NCBI GenBank assembly: GCA_023256455.1
Contig: JAGDXN010000039.1
Location: 17,956 to 29,921, forward strand
Reading direction: 5' to 3'
From: Cuniculiplasma sp.
GTDB lineage: Archaea; Thermoplasmatota; Thermoplasmata; Thermoplasmatales; Thermoplasmataceae
DNA: 11,966 bases
The translations under genes were made by a program, and so were the position numbers. Positions within the stretch are counted from its first letter, which is position 1. Every line of letters begins with the position of its first letter. Shown here one piece after another: positions 1-6,251 of the stretch. Under the pieces are notes generated by a model, which saw only the letters and a program-made list of their open reading frames with translations, did not search any database and was not told where the DNA came from.

Positions 1-457
1 TTATCATGGCAGCGCCCTCGAAGATTCTTCTCAGGGCCTCCGGAAGGTTTCTTGCACCGCATACTGTGGGTATCTTAAGCTGCTTCTTATTTAAATGGAA
101 GAAAGGATCGGCCGGGGTAAGAACCTCACTCTCGTCAAGCATATCCACACCCACTGCCTCCAAAGTCAGAGCCTCCGTAATATGACCTATTCTGACCTTG
201 GCCATTACTGGAATTGTAACTGAATCAATTATTTCTCTTATTTTTGCAGGGTCCGCCATCCTGGCCACTCCGCCCTGGGCTCTTATGTCGGCAGGAACCT
301 TTTCCAGAGCCATAACCGCCACCGCACCTGCAGTTTCAGCTATTCTGGCCTGTTCACCATTGGTAACGTCCATAATCACTCCGCCCTTGGTCATTTTGGC
401 GAAGCCTGTTTTAAGAAGTTCATCGCCAAATCTTAAGTCTGAAATATTAAGTGCCAT
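1..457 (-). CDS. pdxS: Pyridoxal 5'-phosphate synthase lyase subunit PdxS (5' part, cut by window edge)
   Basis: PdxS condenses ribose 5-phosphate, glyceraldehyde 3-phosphate and ammonia into PLP in the DXP-independent vitamin B6 route; ammonia comes from the glutaminase PdxT, which is not in the window. The visible 152 codons are about half of a usual protein of about 290-300 residues. The start is ATG at 457. Family landmarks are intact: GGVIMDV with catalytic Asp30, [19 protein letters not shown] at 49-67, [10 protein letters not shown] with the Schiff-base Lys87, and GADMLDES-type text (here [16 protein letters not shown]). The frame leaves the window just after EGAAMI (147-152), immediately before the expected second catalytic lysine segment. 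It has its own TATA-like element and a palindrome at the predicted transcription start. The identification is very secure. Confidence 0.97.
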   Translation of the reverse strand, partial: MALNISDLRFGDELLKTGFAKMTKGGVIMDVTNGEQARIAETAGAVAVMALEKVPADIRAQGGVARMADPAKIREIIDSVTIPVMAKVRIGHITEALTLEAVGVDMLDESEVLTPADPFFHLNKKQLKIPTVCGARNLPEALRRIFEGAAMI

Positions 458-461
458 ATTA

Positions 462-492
462 TACCAACATGCTATTGGTACAATATATTAAA
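462..492 (-). promoter_or_regulatory. pdxS promoter: TATA-like box plus inverted repeat at the predicted start site
   Basis: On the minus strand TTTAATATAT (483-492) is centred about 30 bases before the pdxS ATG, so transcription should start near 461, giving an almost leaderless mRNA. A perfect 6-base inverted repeat, TACCAA-N7-TTGGTA (462-480), lies between the box and the ATG, across the predicted start site. Its position fits a repressor operator, but no regulator is visible nearby. The TATA call rests on spacing and composition only. Confidence 0.5.
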
Positions 493-528
493 GGTTTATT
501 GCATATTCTACATATATTCAAATTTTGA

Positions 529-1164
529 TTAAAAGAACAGGAATAAATATAATCTTGGAAAAATGTTAATATTTAAAGAAAACTCGAAGATGAAGTAAAA
601 CCCAAAAGTTAGCAGTATAAGGGAACTGAAAAGATCTATAATCACAGCGAGTCTCTCTCCAAAACGCACATAGGACCTGTTGATTATATAGCATACAAAA
701 TATGTATATAATATGATACCAATATAAAAGAAGACAAAGGGTGAAACACCAAATCTACTTATTACGCTAAGCCCTGCAGTCAACCACCAGCTAATTTGCA
801 TAGGATTGACCAGACCGGTGGTAAGCCCTTTCCAGTAACTGCCATTCTCGCGAATATTTTCGTTGGGTATCTGGGACTGTCCCTTAATCAGGGTTCTAAT
901 CATTTTGTATCCAAGATAGGTAAAGTAAATTCCACCGAGAAGATATATGGCCCATTCCAGGCTCGATATGTCTACAAGATCCCTGAATAAAATAATTGTT
1001 ACCATGAGACAAAAATCCGCAGTCATAGCTCCCATTGCCACAAGAAATCCCGAAAGAATGCTTATTCTCGAACGGGAGAACATCATTGCCATAACTGGAC
1101 CGGGAGGTGCCGCCATGGAGACTCCAAGTGATGCCCCCAGTAATGCAACCAAGAGTATATTCAA
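529..1164 (-). CDS. LysE/RhtB-family exporter (amino acid or small-metabolite efflux)
   Basis: This is a 211-residue inner-membrane protein of LysE-superfamily size. The N-terminal segment carries the family signature MAAPPGPVMAM (residues 18-28), with a glycine-rich first helix before it. The motif GLVNPMQISWWLTAGLS (about 117-133) matches the conserved Asn-Pro in the fourth helix. About six hydrophobic segments are visible. The substrate cannot be read from sequence; the family exports lysine, arginine, threonine, homoserine and similar compounds. The start is taken as TTG at 1164: no in-frame ATG lies upstream before the divergent gene, and a TATA-like element sits about 29 bases before it. 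The next gene on this strand is pdxS, 71 bases downstream and with its own promoter. Confidence 0.85.
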   Translation of the reverse strand: MNILLVALLGASLGVSMAAPPGPVMAMMFSRSRISILSGFLVAMGAMTADFCLMVTIILFRDLVDISSLEWAIYLLGGIYFTYLGYKMIRTLIKGQSQIPNENIRENGSYWKGLTTGLVNPMQISWWLTAGLSVISRFGVSPFVFFYIGIILYTYFVCYIINRSYVRFGERLAVIIDLFSSLILLTFGFYFIFEFSLNINIFPRLYLFLFF

Positions 1165-1187
1165 TGCAAACAGTATAAATACGTCAT

Positions 1188-1198
1188 AATTAAATATT
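1188..1198 (-). promoter_or_regulatory. TATA-like element of the LysE-family gene
   Basis: AATATTTAATT on the minus strand is centred about 29 bases upstream of the TTG start at 1164. This is the spacing expected for a leaderless or nearly leaderless archaeal mRNA, and it supports the TTG start. Confidence 0.4.
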
Positions 1199-1213
1199 AC
1201 AAGCTTTTAGTAG

Positions 1214-1220
1214 TATATTT
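1214..1220 (+). promoter_or_regulatory. TATA-like element of the metal-dependent hydrolase
   Basis: TATATTT is centred near 1217, so the predicted start of transcription is about 1243. That is 2 bases before the ATG at 1245 and lies downstream of the alternative ATG at 1233. It therefore bears on which start codon is used. Confidence 0.4.
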
Positions 1221-1244
1221 GCATTTTCAATTATGAGCAAAAAT

Positions 1245-1931
1245 ATGGAACTTATATGGCAGGGACATGCGTGCTTTGAAATAAAAGGGAGCAAGAGGAT
1301 AATTGTGGATCCATTTCTGGAGGGGAACCCCGTTGCAAGGATAAAAAAAGAGGATGTTGAAACAGATATTGTTGTGGTTACCCATGGTCACTCAGATCAT
1401 GTTGGGGACGCACTTTATATAGGGAAGAAAAACAAGGCACCCATAGTTACAATGGTTGAACTTGCATGGCTTCTTTCAGAAAAGGATGAATCTCTTAATG
1501 TCCACGACATTAATTTCAGTGGAAATGTCATAATAGATGGAGTTAAGATAACGGCAGTACCGGCCCTTCACTCATCAAGTTATGAGGGAAAGTATGCAGG
1601 AAATCCCGGAGGAATGATTATTGAGATGGACGGGACCACCATATATCACGCAGGAGACACCGGAATTTTCAAGGATATGGAATTAATTGGAAGTATGTAT
1701 AAACCGGACATAGCCATGCTGCCCATAGGCGGTCACTATACAATGTCTCCAAAAGAGGCAGCGGAGGCAGTTAAGATGATAAAACCAAAGGTAGCCATAC
1801 CCATGCATTACAGCACATTCCCACTGATCCAACAGGACCCTTCTGTTTTCAAAAGTCTGGTAGAAAAGGATGGGAACGTTAAGATAATAATCCCTGAGAT
1901 TGGAAAGAACTTCAATGTGGATATTAATTGA
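1245..1931 (+). CDS. UPF0173-type metal-dependent hydrolase (metallo-beta-lactamase fold)
   Basis: The 228-residue cytosolic protein belongs to the small metallo-beta-lactamase-fold family annotated UPF0173. Numbering from the 1245 ATG, the N-terminal strand reads MELIWQGHACFEI, the usual start of this family. The metal motif THGHSDH supplies His47, His49, Asp51 and His52. HSSSY (His109), AGDTG (Asp138), GGHYTM (His164) and MHYSTF (His188) complete a two-metal site. Length matches the family, whose physiological substrate is unknown; some relatives cleave phosphodiester or lactone-type bonds. An in-frame ATG at 1233 would add four residues. I prefer 1245 because it fits family alignment and the TATA spacing. 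The gene is convergent with orc1, with a 74-base gap, and no operon partner is seen. Confidence 0.9.
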   Translation: MELIWQGHACFEIKGSKRIIVDPFLEGNPVARIKKEDVETDIVVVTHGHSDHVGDALYIGKKNKAPIVTMVELAWLLSEKDESLNVHDINFSGNVIIDGVKITAVPALHSSSYEGKYAGNPGGMIIEMDGTTIYHAGDTGIFKDMELIGSMYKPDIAMLPIGGHYTMSPKEAAEAVKMIKPKVAIPMHYSTFPLIQQDPSVFKSLVEKDGNVKIIIPEIGKNFNVDIN

Positions 1932-1974
1932 AACTAAAAATCCGAACTTATACTGTACAAAAACTTCCATCAAT

Positions 1975-1983
1975 AAAAATTTT
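1975..1983. terminator. Possible bidirectional A/T-rich terminator between convergent genes
   Basis: AAAAATTTT lies in the 74-base gap between the convergent hydrolase and orc1 genes. It gives a short T-run on either strand, and archaeal termination often uses such T-tracts without a hairpin. The assignment rests only on position and composition. Confidence 0.3.
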
Positions 1984-2005
1984 AATCAGAAATACAACTT
2001 TTAAA

Positions 2006-3232
2006 TCAGATCCTTTCATCAAGCTTGAACTGCCTTGATTGTTTGACATCACCAATATTTGAAAGGTCAGGATCGTCAAGAATATACCTTTTCATGTCAT
2101 TTTCCCTTCCTGTGATCCTAATGAGTCTTGTTCTCCCATATCTGCCCAGGCTCTTTAATGTAGTTGAAATAAGGCCGTAATCTTCAAGATCGGTGAGGAA
2201 ATCACTGATTCTTCTCTGTGTGAGCGGTGCAATGCCAACCCTTTCGCAAAGGTGGTTGTAAATGGAAGATACTTCACCGGTTGTTGCTGAGTTTGGACGT
2301 GCTTCACCACAAAGTATGACTGAAAGAAGCACAAGCTTGGAATGAACAGGCAGAGTTTTTATGGTTTCTCTCATAATGTCGATTTCCAGGTTATCTCTTG
2401 CTTTGTATACATATTCTCTTGTGACTTTTTTTGCAGAATCTCTCAGCGCAAGTTCAATGGCAACCCTCATAAGATCTATGGCTTTCCTTGCGTCACCGTG
2501 TTCCTGAGCACCTATGGCTGCACATAAATTAACAGCCGTTTCGTCATAGTTTTCATCTCCCAGCACTCTTCTGACCCTCGGGAGGAGAATATCCCTCAGC
2601 TGCTCAGAATTATATGGTGGAAAAACAATGGATTCCTTATTCAGTCTGCTCTTGACTCTTGGATCAAGTTTCTCATAAAATGCCGTGTCATTTGTTATTC
2701 CTATAATACTTCCAGATACACCTGGATTCTCATCTGTCACCTTTAGAAGAAGGTACAGGGAATCCCCTCCATTCTTTTCAACAAGTTTATCTACTTCATC
2801 CAGAATAATAATTATTTCCTTTTTCAAATTCTTAAGCCCGGAAACAAGTTCTTCATAAATCCTGTCTAATGTCCATCCGGACTGTGGAACAATTTCAGGT
2901 CCGAGAAGAGTCCTGGCAATAAACACCAGTATGGAATATGGGGAATCATAGTTCTGGCAGTTAATATAGCATACTGTCAGGTTTCCTCCAATTTTTTCAG
3001 AAAGTTTGGATGTTACAAACTTGGTAACTGAAGTTTTTCCAGTTCCTGTTTTACCATATAATATGAGATGGCTCGATTTCATTCCAAGGAGCAGTGAACT
3101 CATGGCATCTGCCATTCTCGCTATCTGCTCCTCTCTGTGTGGAAATTCCTCCGGTTCGTGAGTCGCACTTAAAACTGTTAAATCTCCTTTCAGAGAAAAG
3201 GATTCAAATTGATATTTGTCAAACGGATTCAA
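2006..3232 (-). CDS. cdc6: Orc1/Cdc6-family replication initiator ATPase
   Basis: Archaeal Orc1/Cdc6 binds origin repeats and helps load the MCM helicase. The 408 residues are of normal family length. Visible parts are the PHREEQI box at 31-37, Walker A YGKTGTGKT (59-67, Lys66), Walker B IIIILDEVD (140-148, Asp145/Glu146), sensor 1 GITND (178-182), arginine-rich DPRVKSR (190-196) and sensor 2 GDARKA (Arg249). A C-terminal winged-helix domain lies at about 300-395. ATPase residues all look intact, so it should be active. The start is TTG at 3232. An in-frame TAA lies directly upstream, no ATG is available before residue 40, and GGTGA sits 5 bases before the TTG. folC lies 86 bases upstream on the same strand. 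Genomes of this group often have more than one orc1, so which paralogue this is cannot be told. Confidence 0.96.
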   Translation of the reverse strand: MNPFDKYQFESFSLKGDLTVLSATHEPEEFPHREEQIARMADAMSSLLLGMKSSHLILYGKTGTGKTSVTKFVTSKLSEKIGGNLTVCYINCQNYDSPYSILVFIARTLLGPEIVPQSGWTLDRIYEELVSGLKNLKKEIIIILDEVDKLVEKNGGDSLYLLLKVTDENPGVSGSIIGITNDTAFYEKLDPRVKSRLNKESIVFPPYNSEQLRDILLPRVRRVLGDENYDETAVNLCAAIGAQEHGDARKAIDLMRVAIELALRDSAKKVTREYVYKARDNLEIDIMRETIKTLPVHSKLVLLSVILCGEARPNSATTGEVSSIYNHLCERVGIAPLTQRRISDFLTDLEDYGLISTTLKSLGRYGRTRLIRITGRENDMKRYILDDPDLSNIGDVKQSRQFKLDERI

Positions 3233-3237
3233 TTAAC

Positions 3238-3242
3238 TCACC
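3238..3242 (-). promoter_or_regulatory. Shine-Dalgarno sequence deciding the orc1 TTG start
   Basis: GGTGA on the minus strand matches the archaeal anti-SD (16S 3' end ATCACCTCC) and ends 5 bases before TTG at 3232. It is one of only two convincing SD sites in this mostly leaderless window, and it supports the non-ATG start. Confidence 0.55.
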
Positions 3243-3263
3243 GGTAATCCTATGTAATTGGTG

Positions 3264-3279
3264 AATGCTAAAAAGCATT
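3264..3279. repeat. 6-base inverted repeat in the folC-orc1 gap
   Basis: AATGCT-AAAA-AGCATT is a perfect short stem with a 4-base loop, 32 bases upstream of the orc1 start and followed on the plus strand by TTTTAA. It could be an orc1 operator, a small terminator stem after folC, or part of an origin element. Sequence alone does not decide. Confidence 0.4.
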
Positions 3280-3292
3280 TTTAATATGAACC

Positions 3293-3312
3293 TGATCAAG
3301 GATATTGATCAA
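3293..3312. repeat. Tandem TGATCAA direct repeats
   Basis: TGATCAA occurs at 3293-3299 and again at 3306-3312, a 13-base period, just after the folC stop codon. Each contains the palindrome TGATCA. Together with the neighbouring inverted repeats this is unusually structured for an 86-base gap beside an initiator gene. Confidence 0.4.
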
Positions 3313-3318
3313 ATTATG

Positions 3319-4599
3319 TTACTTCCAGTATGGAAGCATTTCCACGTTTAATTTTGATGCTATTACGCCTATAAGATACATAGATCCTGTTATCACAACA
3401 AAATCTGAAGAACCTATGGCATGCTCATAGGCCTCCACTGGATCACGAATCACCTTTACTGATTTAAACACTTCCTGAGCAATGGGTCTGAGTTTTTCAG
3501 GATCCACACTTCTGTCAGGTTCCTCTGGCGTTGTAAGAATAATGGAATCTGAGCAGGATGAAATGTTGTGTAGATAGGAATAATGATCCTTGTCAGAAAG
3601 CATGCCTACAACCAGAAGTGGCTTTTTCTTGAACATTTTCTTTATGGAGGTGGCAAGGGTAAGTGCGGCAGATGGGTTATGGCTTGAATCGATCATAACA
3701 AGAGGATCTTTCTTTATTATTTCCATTCTACCGGGCCAGCGTGAATTGTTCAGGCCAGATTCTATAATCTTTGGATCAATACCCTCCTTTAGGTTTTCCA
3801 TCGCACTTATTACAGTTCTGACATTTTCCACCTGAAATGCTCCGGGCAGTCTCAGTTTTATATTGTAATTATGGTAATCAGTTTCTATCTCTATGTCAGA
3901 ATCATATTCGGTTGGATTAAATTGCTTTAACCTTGTATAGGTTGAACTTTCTATGAGTTTTGATTTTCTCAGGGATGCTATTCTTCTCAGTTCCCTGAGA
4001 GGTTCAGGTTTTGTTTCACCGGTTGCCACCGGAACTCCTTCCTTTATGATCCCTCCCTTCTCTCTGGCAATTTCCATGAGTGTGGTTCCAAGCCTGTCAG
4101 TATGTTCATAACTTATTCTTGTTATAACTGAGATTTCGGGGGTAATGATGTTCGTTGCATCCAGTCTTCCTCCAAGTCCAACTTCAATAGATGCCCAGTC
4201 CATATTCTGATCCTTGAAAAACTGGAAAGCCATTTCTGTGGTCACTTCAAAGAAGGTAGGATTTCTCTTAATTTGCATGTTTCCTGTTATATATTCCATG
4301 TATTTTCTAAGGTAATTTTCTATTTCATCATCTCCTATCTCCCTGTCCTGTGCAAATATTCTCTCATTGAATCGTACCAGATGGGGTGAGGTATAAAGGC
4401 CACAGGAAGATTTCTTTCTGAGAATATTGAATACCATATTGGCAACAGATCCTTTCCCATTGGAACCAGTTATATGTACAGTTTTGTAGAATTTATGGGG
4501 AGAGCCAAAAAAATCATCAAAATCTCTCATTACCTTCAGGTCATATTTTATTCCTTCACGCTTAAGATTGTAAATAAAGTTAAGGATGTCTTCTTTCAA
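3319..4599 (-). CDS. folC: FolC-type folylpolyglutamate / dihydrofolate synthase
   Basis: FolC is an ATP-dependent Mur-ligase-family enzyme. It adds glutamate to folates and, in bifunctional forms, to dihydropteroate. The 426 residues match the family. Motifs in order are the P-loop HITGSNGKGS (42-51), TSPHLVRFNERI (70-81), EVGLGGRLDATN (139-150), HTDRLGTTLMEIAREKGGI (166-184, with the Lys181 position usually carbamylated), WPGRME (288-293) and DSSHNP (304-309). All catalytic motifs are intact. The first codon is TTG at 4599: the in-frame stop is seven codons upstream with no ATG between, and a TATA-like element is correctly spaced. Whether it acts on tetrahydrofolate or another pterin in this archaeon, and whether it also has dihydrofolate synthase activity, cannot be read here. 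It lies upstream of orc1 without overlap. Confidence 0.93.
   Translation of the reverse strand: MKEDILNFIYNLKREGIKYDLKVMRDFDDFFGSPHKFYKTVHITGSNGKGSVANMVFNILRKKSSCGLYTSPHLVRFNERIFAQDREIGDDEIENYLRKYMEYITGNMQIKRNPTFFEVTTEMAFQFFKDQNMDWASIEVGLGGRLDATNIITPEISVITRISYEHTDRLGTTLMEIAREKGGIIKEGVPVATGETKPEPLRELRRIASLRKSKLIESSTYTRLKQFNPTEYDSDIEIETDYHNYNIKLRLPGAFQVENVRTVISAMENLKEGIDPKIIESGLNNSRWPGRMEIIKKDPLVMIDSSHNPSAALTLATSIKKMFKKKPLLVVGMLSDKDHYSYLHNISSCSDSIILTTPEEPDRSVDPEKLRPIAQEVFKSVKVIRDPVEAYEHAIGSSDFVVITGSMYLIGVIASKLNVEMLPYWK
3322..3336. repeat. CTTCCA-GTA-TGGAAG inverted repeat in the folC 3' end
   Basis: A perfect 6-base inverted repeat with a 3-base spacer lies within the last codons of folC. It loosely resembles the TTCCA/TGGAA dyad of archaeal mini-ORB sites but has an altered spacer and lacks an obvious G-run. 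Being coding, it may be chance. Confidence 0.25.
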
Positions 4600-4622
4600 G
4601 CAAAAAGGGAAGTTTAATCACC

Positions 4623-4637
4623 TATTTATTTTTTATA
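4623..4637 (-). promoter_or_regulatory. TATA-like element of folC
   Basis: TATAAAAAATAAATA on the minus strand spans about 24-38 bases upstream of the folC TTG at 4599. This fits a nearly leaderless transcript. An AGGTGA (4618-4623) overlaps its downstream edge but lies 18 bases from the TTG, too far to be its ribosome-binding site. Confidence 0.45.
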
Positions 4638-4745
4638 ACCTTTTAAGCATCTCCATTAAAAAGACACGCTGGATTTTCCCTATTGTTTTAAAATTTGAGT
4701 TATTATACAGTAAAAGATAAATGGGAATATCCATTAACTGGTTAA

Positions 4746-5459
4746 ATGGCAACAAAACACAGTTATCTTGAAGATCACTACAGGAAGGAAGGCAAGGGAA
4801 AGGTCACTTTTGTAGAATTTACAGATCTGGTCGTTGATGACAGCATATTATTTCCAACATCCTATGGACAGCCAAATGATAAGGGAAAAATAACCATAGA
4901 AGGGAAAGATTTTGAGATCGTTGATGTATGGGATGACGGTGATGGTATACACCTCATATCCCATGATACCTATCCTCAGGACTGCAAGGGAAAGGAAATT
5001 ACAGAATATGTGGACTGGGATATCCGTTATAATCATATGAAATTCAGGACTGCCATGAGAGTAATGGCGGGAATTGCCTTTAAGAAATATGGTGCAACAC
5101 ACAGAATCAACCAGACCTACGAGGACTATGGATGGGTGGACCTTGAATTCTCTGATATTTCGGAAGAAAAAGTCAGGGAAATCGAGACTGAAACAAATGA
5201 ACTGCTTGCATCAGGGCTCAAGCCTGAATATTACTATGTTTCAAAGGAAGAGTTCCTTAAGGATAAACACCTCATGGAGATATCAAAATCCAAGGTGCCC
5301 GATCTTCCAAAGGTGAGGATTGTGAAGCTTGCGGGTCTTCCCGACCAGCTGGAAATGGGTACACTGGTAAATGATACAAAAGAAGTTGGAAAGGTGAAGT
5401 TGAAAACAAACCTTGTGAAGGGAAAGGTAGGAAACAGGGTTAACGTTTATCTGGAATAA
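4746..5459 (+). CDS. AlaX-family alanyl-tRNA editing-domain homologue lacking the metal-binding residues
   Basis: The 237-residue protein has AlaX-M layout: an N-terminal beta-barrel with YGQPNDKG (40-47, from the usual GGGQPxDxG), then the threonyl/alanyl-tRNA synthetase second additional domain. AlaX normally hydrolyses Ser-tRNA(Ala) or Gly-tRNA(Ala) using zinc held by HxxxH and CxxxH. Here the first motif reads RTAMR (Arg101, Arg105 replacing both His). The second reads EMGTLV (Glu203 for Cys, or for the Asp I recall in some archaeal members, and Leu207 for His). Surrounding family text is well kept, for example YEDYGWVDLEF and NDTKEVG. The frame is clean and codon use ordinary, so this is not simple decay. 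It probably does not hydrolyse as AlaX does; it may bind tRNA or have a new role. It starts at ATG 4746, with a weak TATA-like AAAGATAAAT near 4713-4722. Its 3' end overlaps the next, convergent gene by 20 bases. Confidence 0.82.
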   Translation: MATKHSYLEDHYRKEGKGKVTFVEFTDLVVDDSILFPTSYGQPNDKGKITIEGKDFEIVDVWDDGDGIHLISHDTYPQDCKGKEITEYVDWDIRYNHMKFRTAMRVMAGIAFKKYGATHRINQTYEDYGWVDLEFSDISEEKVREIETETNELLASGLKPEYYYVSKEEFLKDKHLMEISKSKVPDLPKVRIVKLAGLPDQLEMGTLVNDTKEVGKVKLKTNLVKGKVGNRVNVYLE

Positions 5460-6072
5460 TCATATTTCCTATTTTTGTTAAACCTACTATGATTGAGGCC
5501 AATCCCAATATTATAATGGGAAACGAAACAAGATTGAGATACCCATATTTCTCACCCATGGTCAGACTATCCACTGTGACCCTTATATGGATTGTCTGGG
5601 AAAAATTCTGGGTGTTTTGAAAGCTTACGTAATAGTTTGAAATTGGATCGACTGATATATTACTGTCATTTAATTTTGACGTAAAATAGGTTGAATCTGT
5701 GATGCCTGAAACTTTTATATTAGTGTAATGTACAGACTTATCATTTATGTTAACGTAACTTCCTGATGAAACAAGGCTCCATTTTATTCCACCTGCCTCT
5801 GATCTTATCTGAATAAAGGTATAATAACCATAGGAAAAACCGATGTCTGATGTGTTATATACCTGTCTTGGTTCAAGATTCAGGCTATCTGTGATATCCT
5901 GTTCCTGTATGTACTCCGGCTGCCTGTATTCATAGGCAATTGTGGAAAGTATACCACCAACCATCAGGAGGATTAAACCTGCAATGATCAGTTTCCCAAA
6001 CCTGCTCTTCAGTCTGGCTTTAAATCTTTCAAGAGCACGGGAATCCCTCTGCCTTACAGGAATATTTTTCAT
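5440..6072 (-). CDS. Two-TM membrane protein with an extracytoplasmic domain, family not recognised
   Basis: I do not recognise this 210-residue protein. It opens with a strongly basic cytosolic tail (about 1-26, rich in Arg/Lys), then a membrane helix at about 27-48 (KLIIAGLILLMVGGILSTIA). About 130 residues follow that are rich in Ser, Thr, Asn and Tyr, with alternating beta-type patterns and no cysteine. A second helix lies at about 178-201 (LVSFPIIILGLASIIVGL), with a short charged tail. By the positive-inside rule both ends are cytosolic and the middle domain is outside, where an acidophile would need a Cys-free, acid-stable fold. It starts at ATG 6072, 26 bases from a TATA-like element. 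It is convergent with the AlaX homologue and overlaps it by 20 bases. Confidence 0.75.
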   Translation of the reverse strand: MKNIPVRQRDSRALERFKARLKSRFGKLIIAGLILLMVGGILSTIAYEYRQPEYIQEQDITDSLNLEPRQVYNTSDIGFSYGYYTFIQIRSEAGGIKWSLVSSGSYVNINDKSVHYTNIKVSGITDSTYFTSKLNDSNISVDPISNYYVSFQNTQNFSQTIHIRVTVDSLTMGEKYGYLNLVSFPIIILGLASIIVGLTKIGNMIIPDKR

Positions 6073-6093
6073 GTAAATTGAGGAATGGAAACA

Positions 6094-6104
6094 GAGTATT
6101 TAGG
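6094..6104. promoter_or_regulatory. TATA-like element, possibly bidirectional
   Basis: GAGTATTTAGG reads CCTAAATACTC on the minus strand. Its centre (about 6099) is 27 bases from the ATG at 6072 on the minus strand and 30 bases from the ATG of the possible micro-ORF at 6129 on the plus strand. One element could serve both directions. The call rests on spacing alone. Confidence 0.3.
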
Positions 6105-6128
6105 TTATGCCGGTTTTATGAATTTAAT

Positions 6129-6194
6129 ATGTCAAAAGAGACGGAAAGGAATATATCAATCTTCCATAAGAAAAAGGCACGTAAGAAAAAATAA
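6129..6194 (+). CDS. Possible leaderless 21-residue basic small protein
   Basis: An ATG-started frame of 21 codons plus TAA begins MSKETERNISIF and ends in a Lys/Arg-rich tail (HKKKARKKK); nine of 21 residues are Lys or Arg. A TATA-like element is spaced for a leaderless transcript. It sits in the 179-base gap between the divergent two-TM and zinc-ribbon membrane protein genes. Short basic peptides of this kind occur as ribosome- or nucleic-acid-associated proteins, but I recognise no family, and an open frame this short can arise by chance. Confidence 0.25.
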   Translation: MSKETERNISIFHKKKARKKK

Positions 6195-6222
6195 GCCCAT
6201 GAGGTTCAGATTTAGATAATTA

Positions 6223-6232
6223 GAAATAAACA
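6223..6232 (+). promoter_or_regulatory. TATA-like element of the zinc-ribbon membrane protein
   Basis: GAAATAAACA is centred 25 bases before GTG at 6252. It predicts a leaderless mRNA and supports the GTG start. Confidence 0.35.
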
Positions 6233-6251
6233 TATGGTATTATGAAAAATA

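Noticed and set aside
198..491. 97-codon plus-strand frame opposite pdxS
   Set aside because: It is antisense to a certain pdxS frame with conserved catalytic text, so it is a shadow.
796..1189. Overlapping plus-strand frames opposite the LysE-family gene
   Set aside because: They lie within the antisense of a clear membrane protein, and their translations look like no family.
1233..1244. Earlier ATG of the UPF0173 hydrolase (adds four residues, MSKN)
   Set aside because: The family starts at MELIWQGH, and the TATA spacing predicts transcription beginning after this ATG, though it cannot be excluded.
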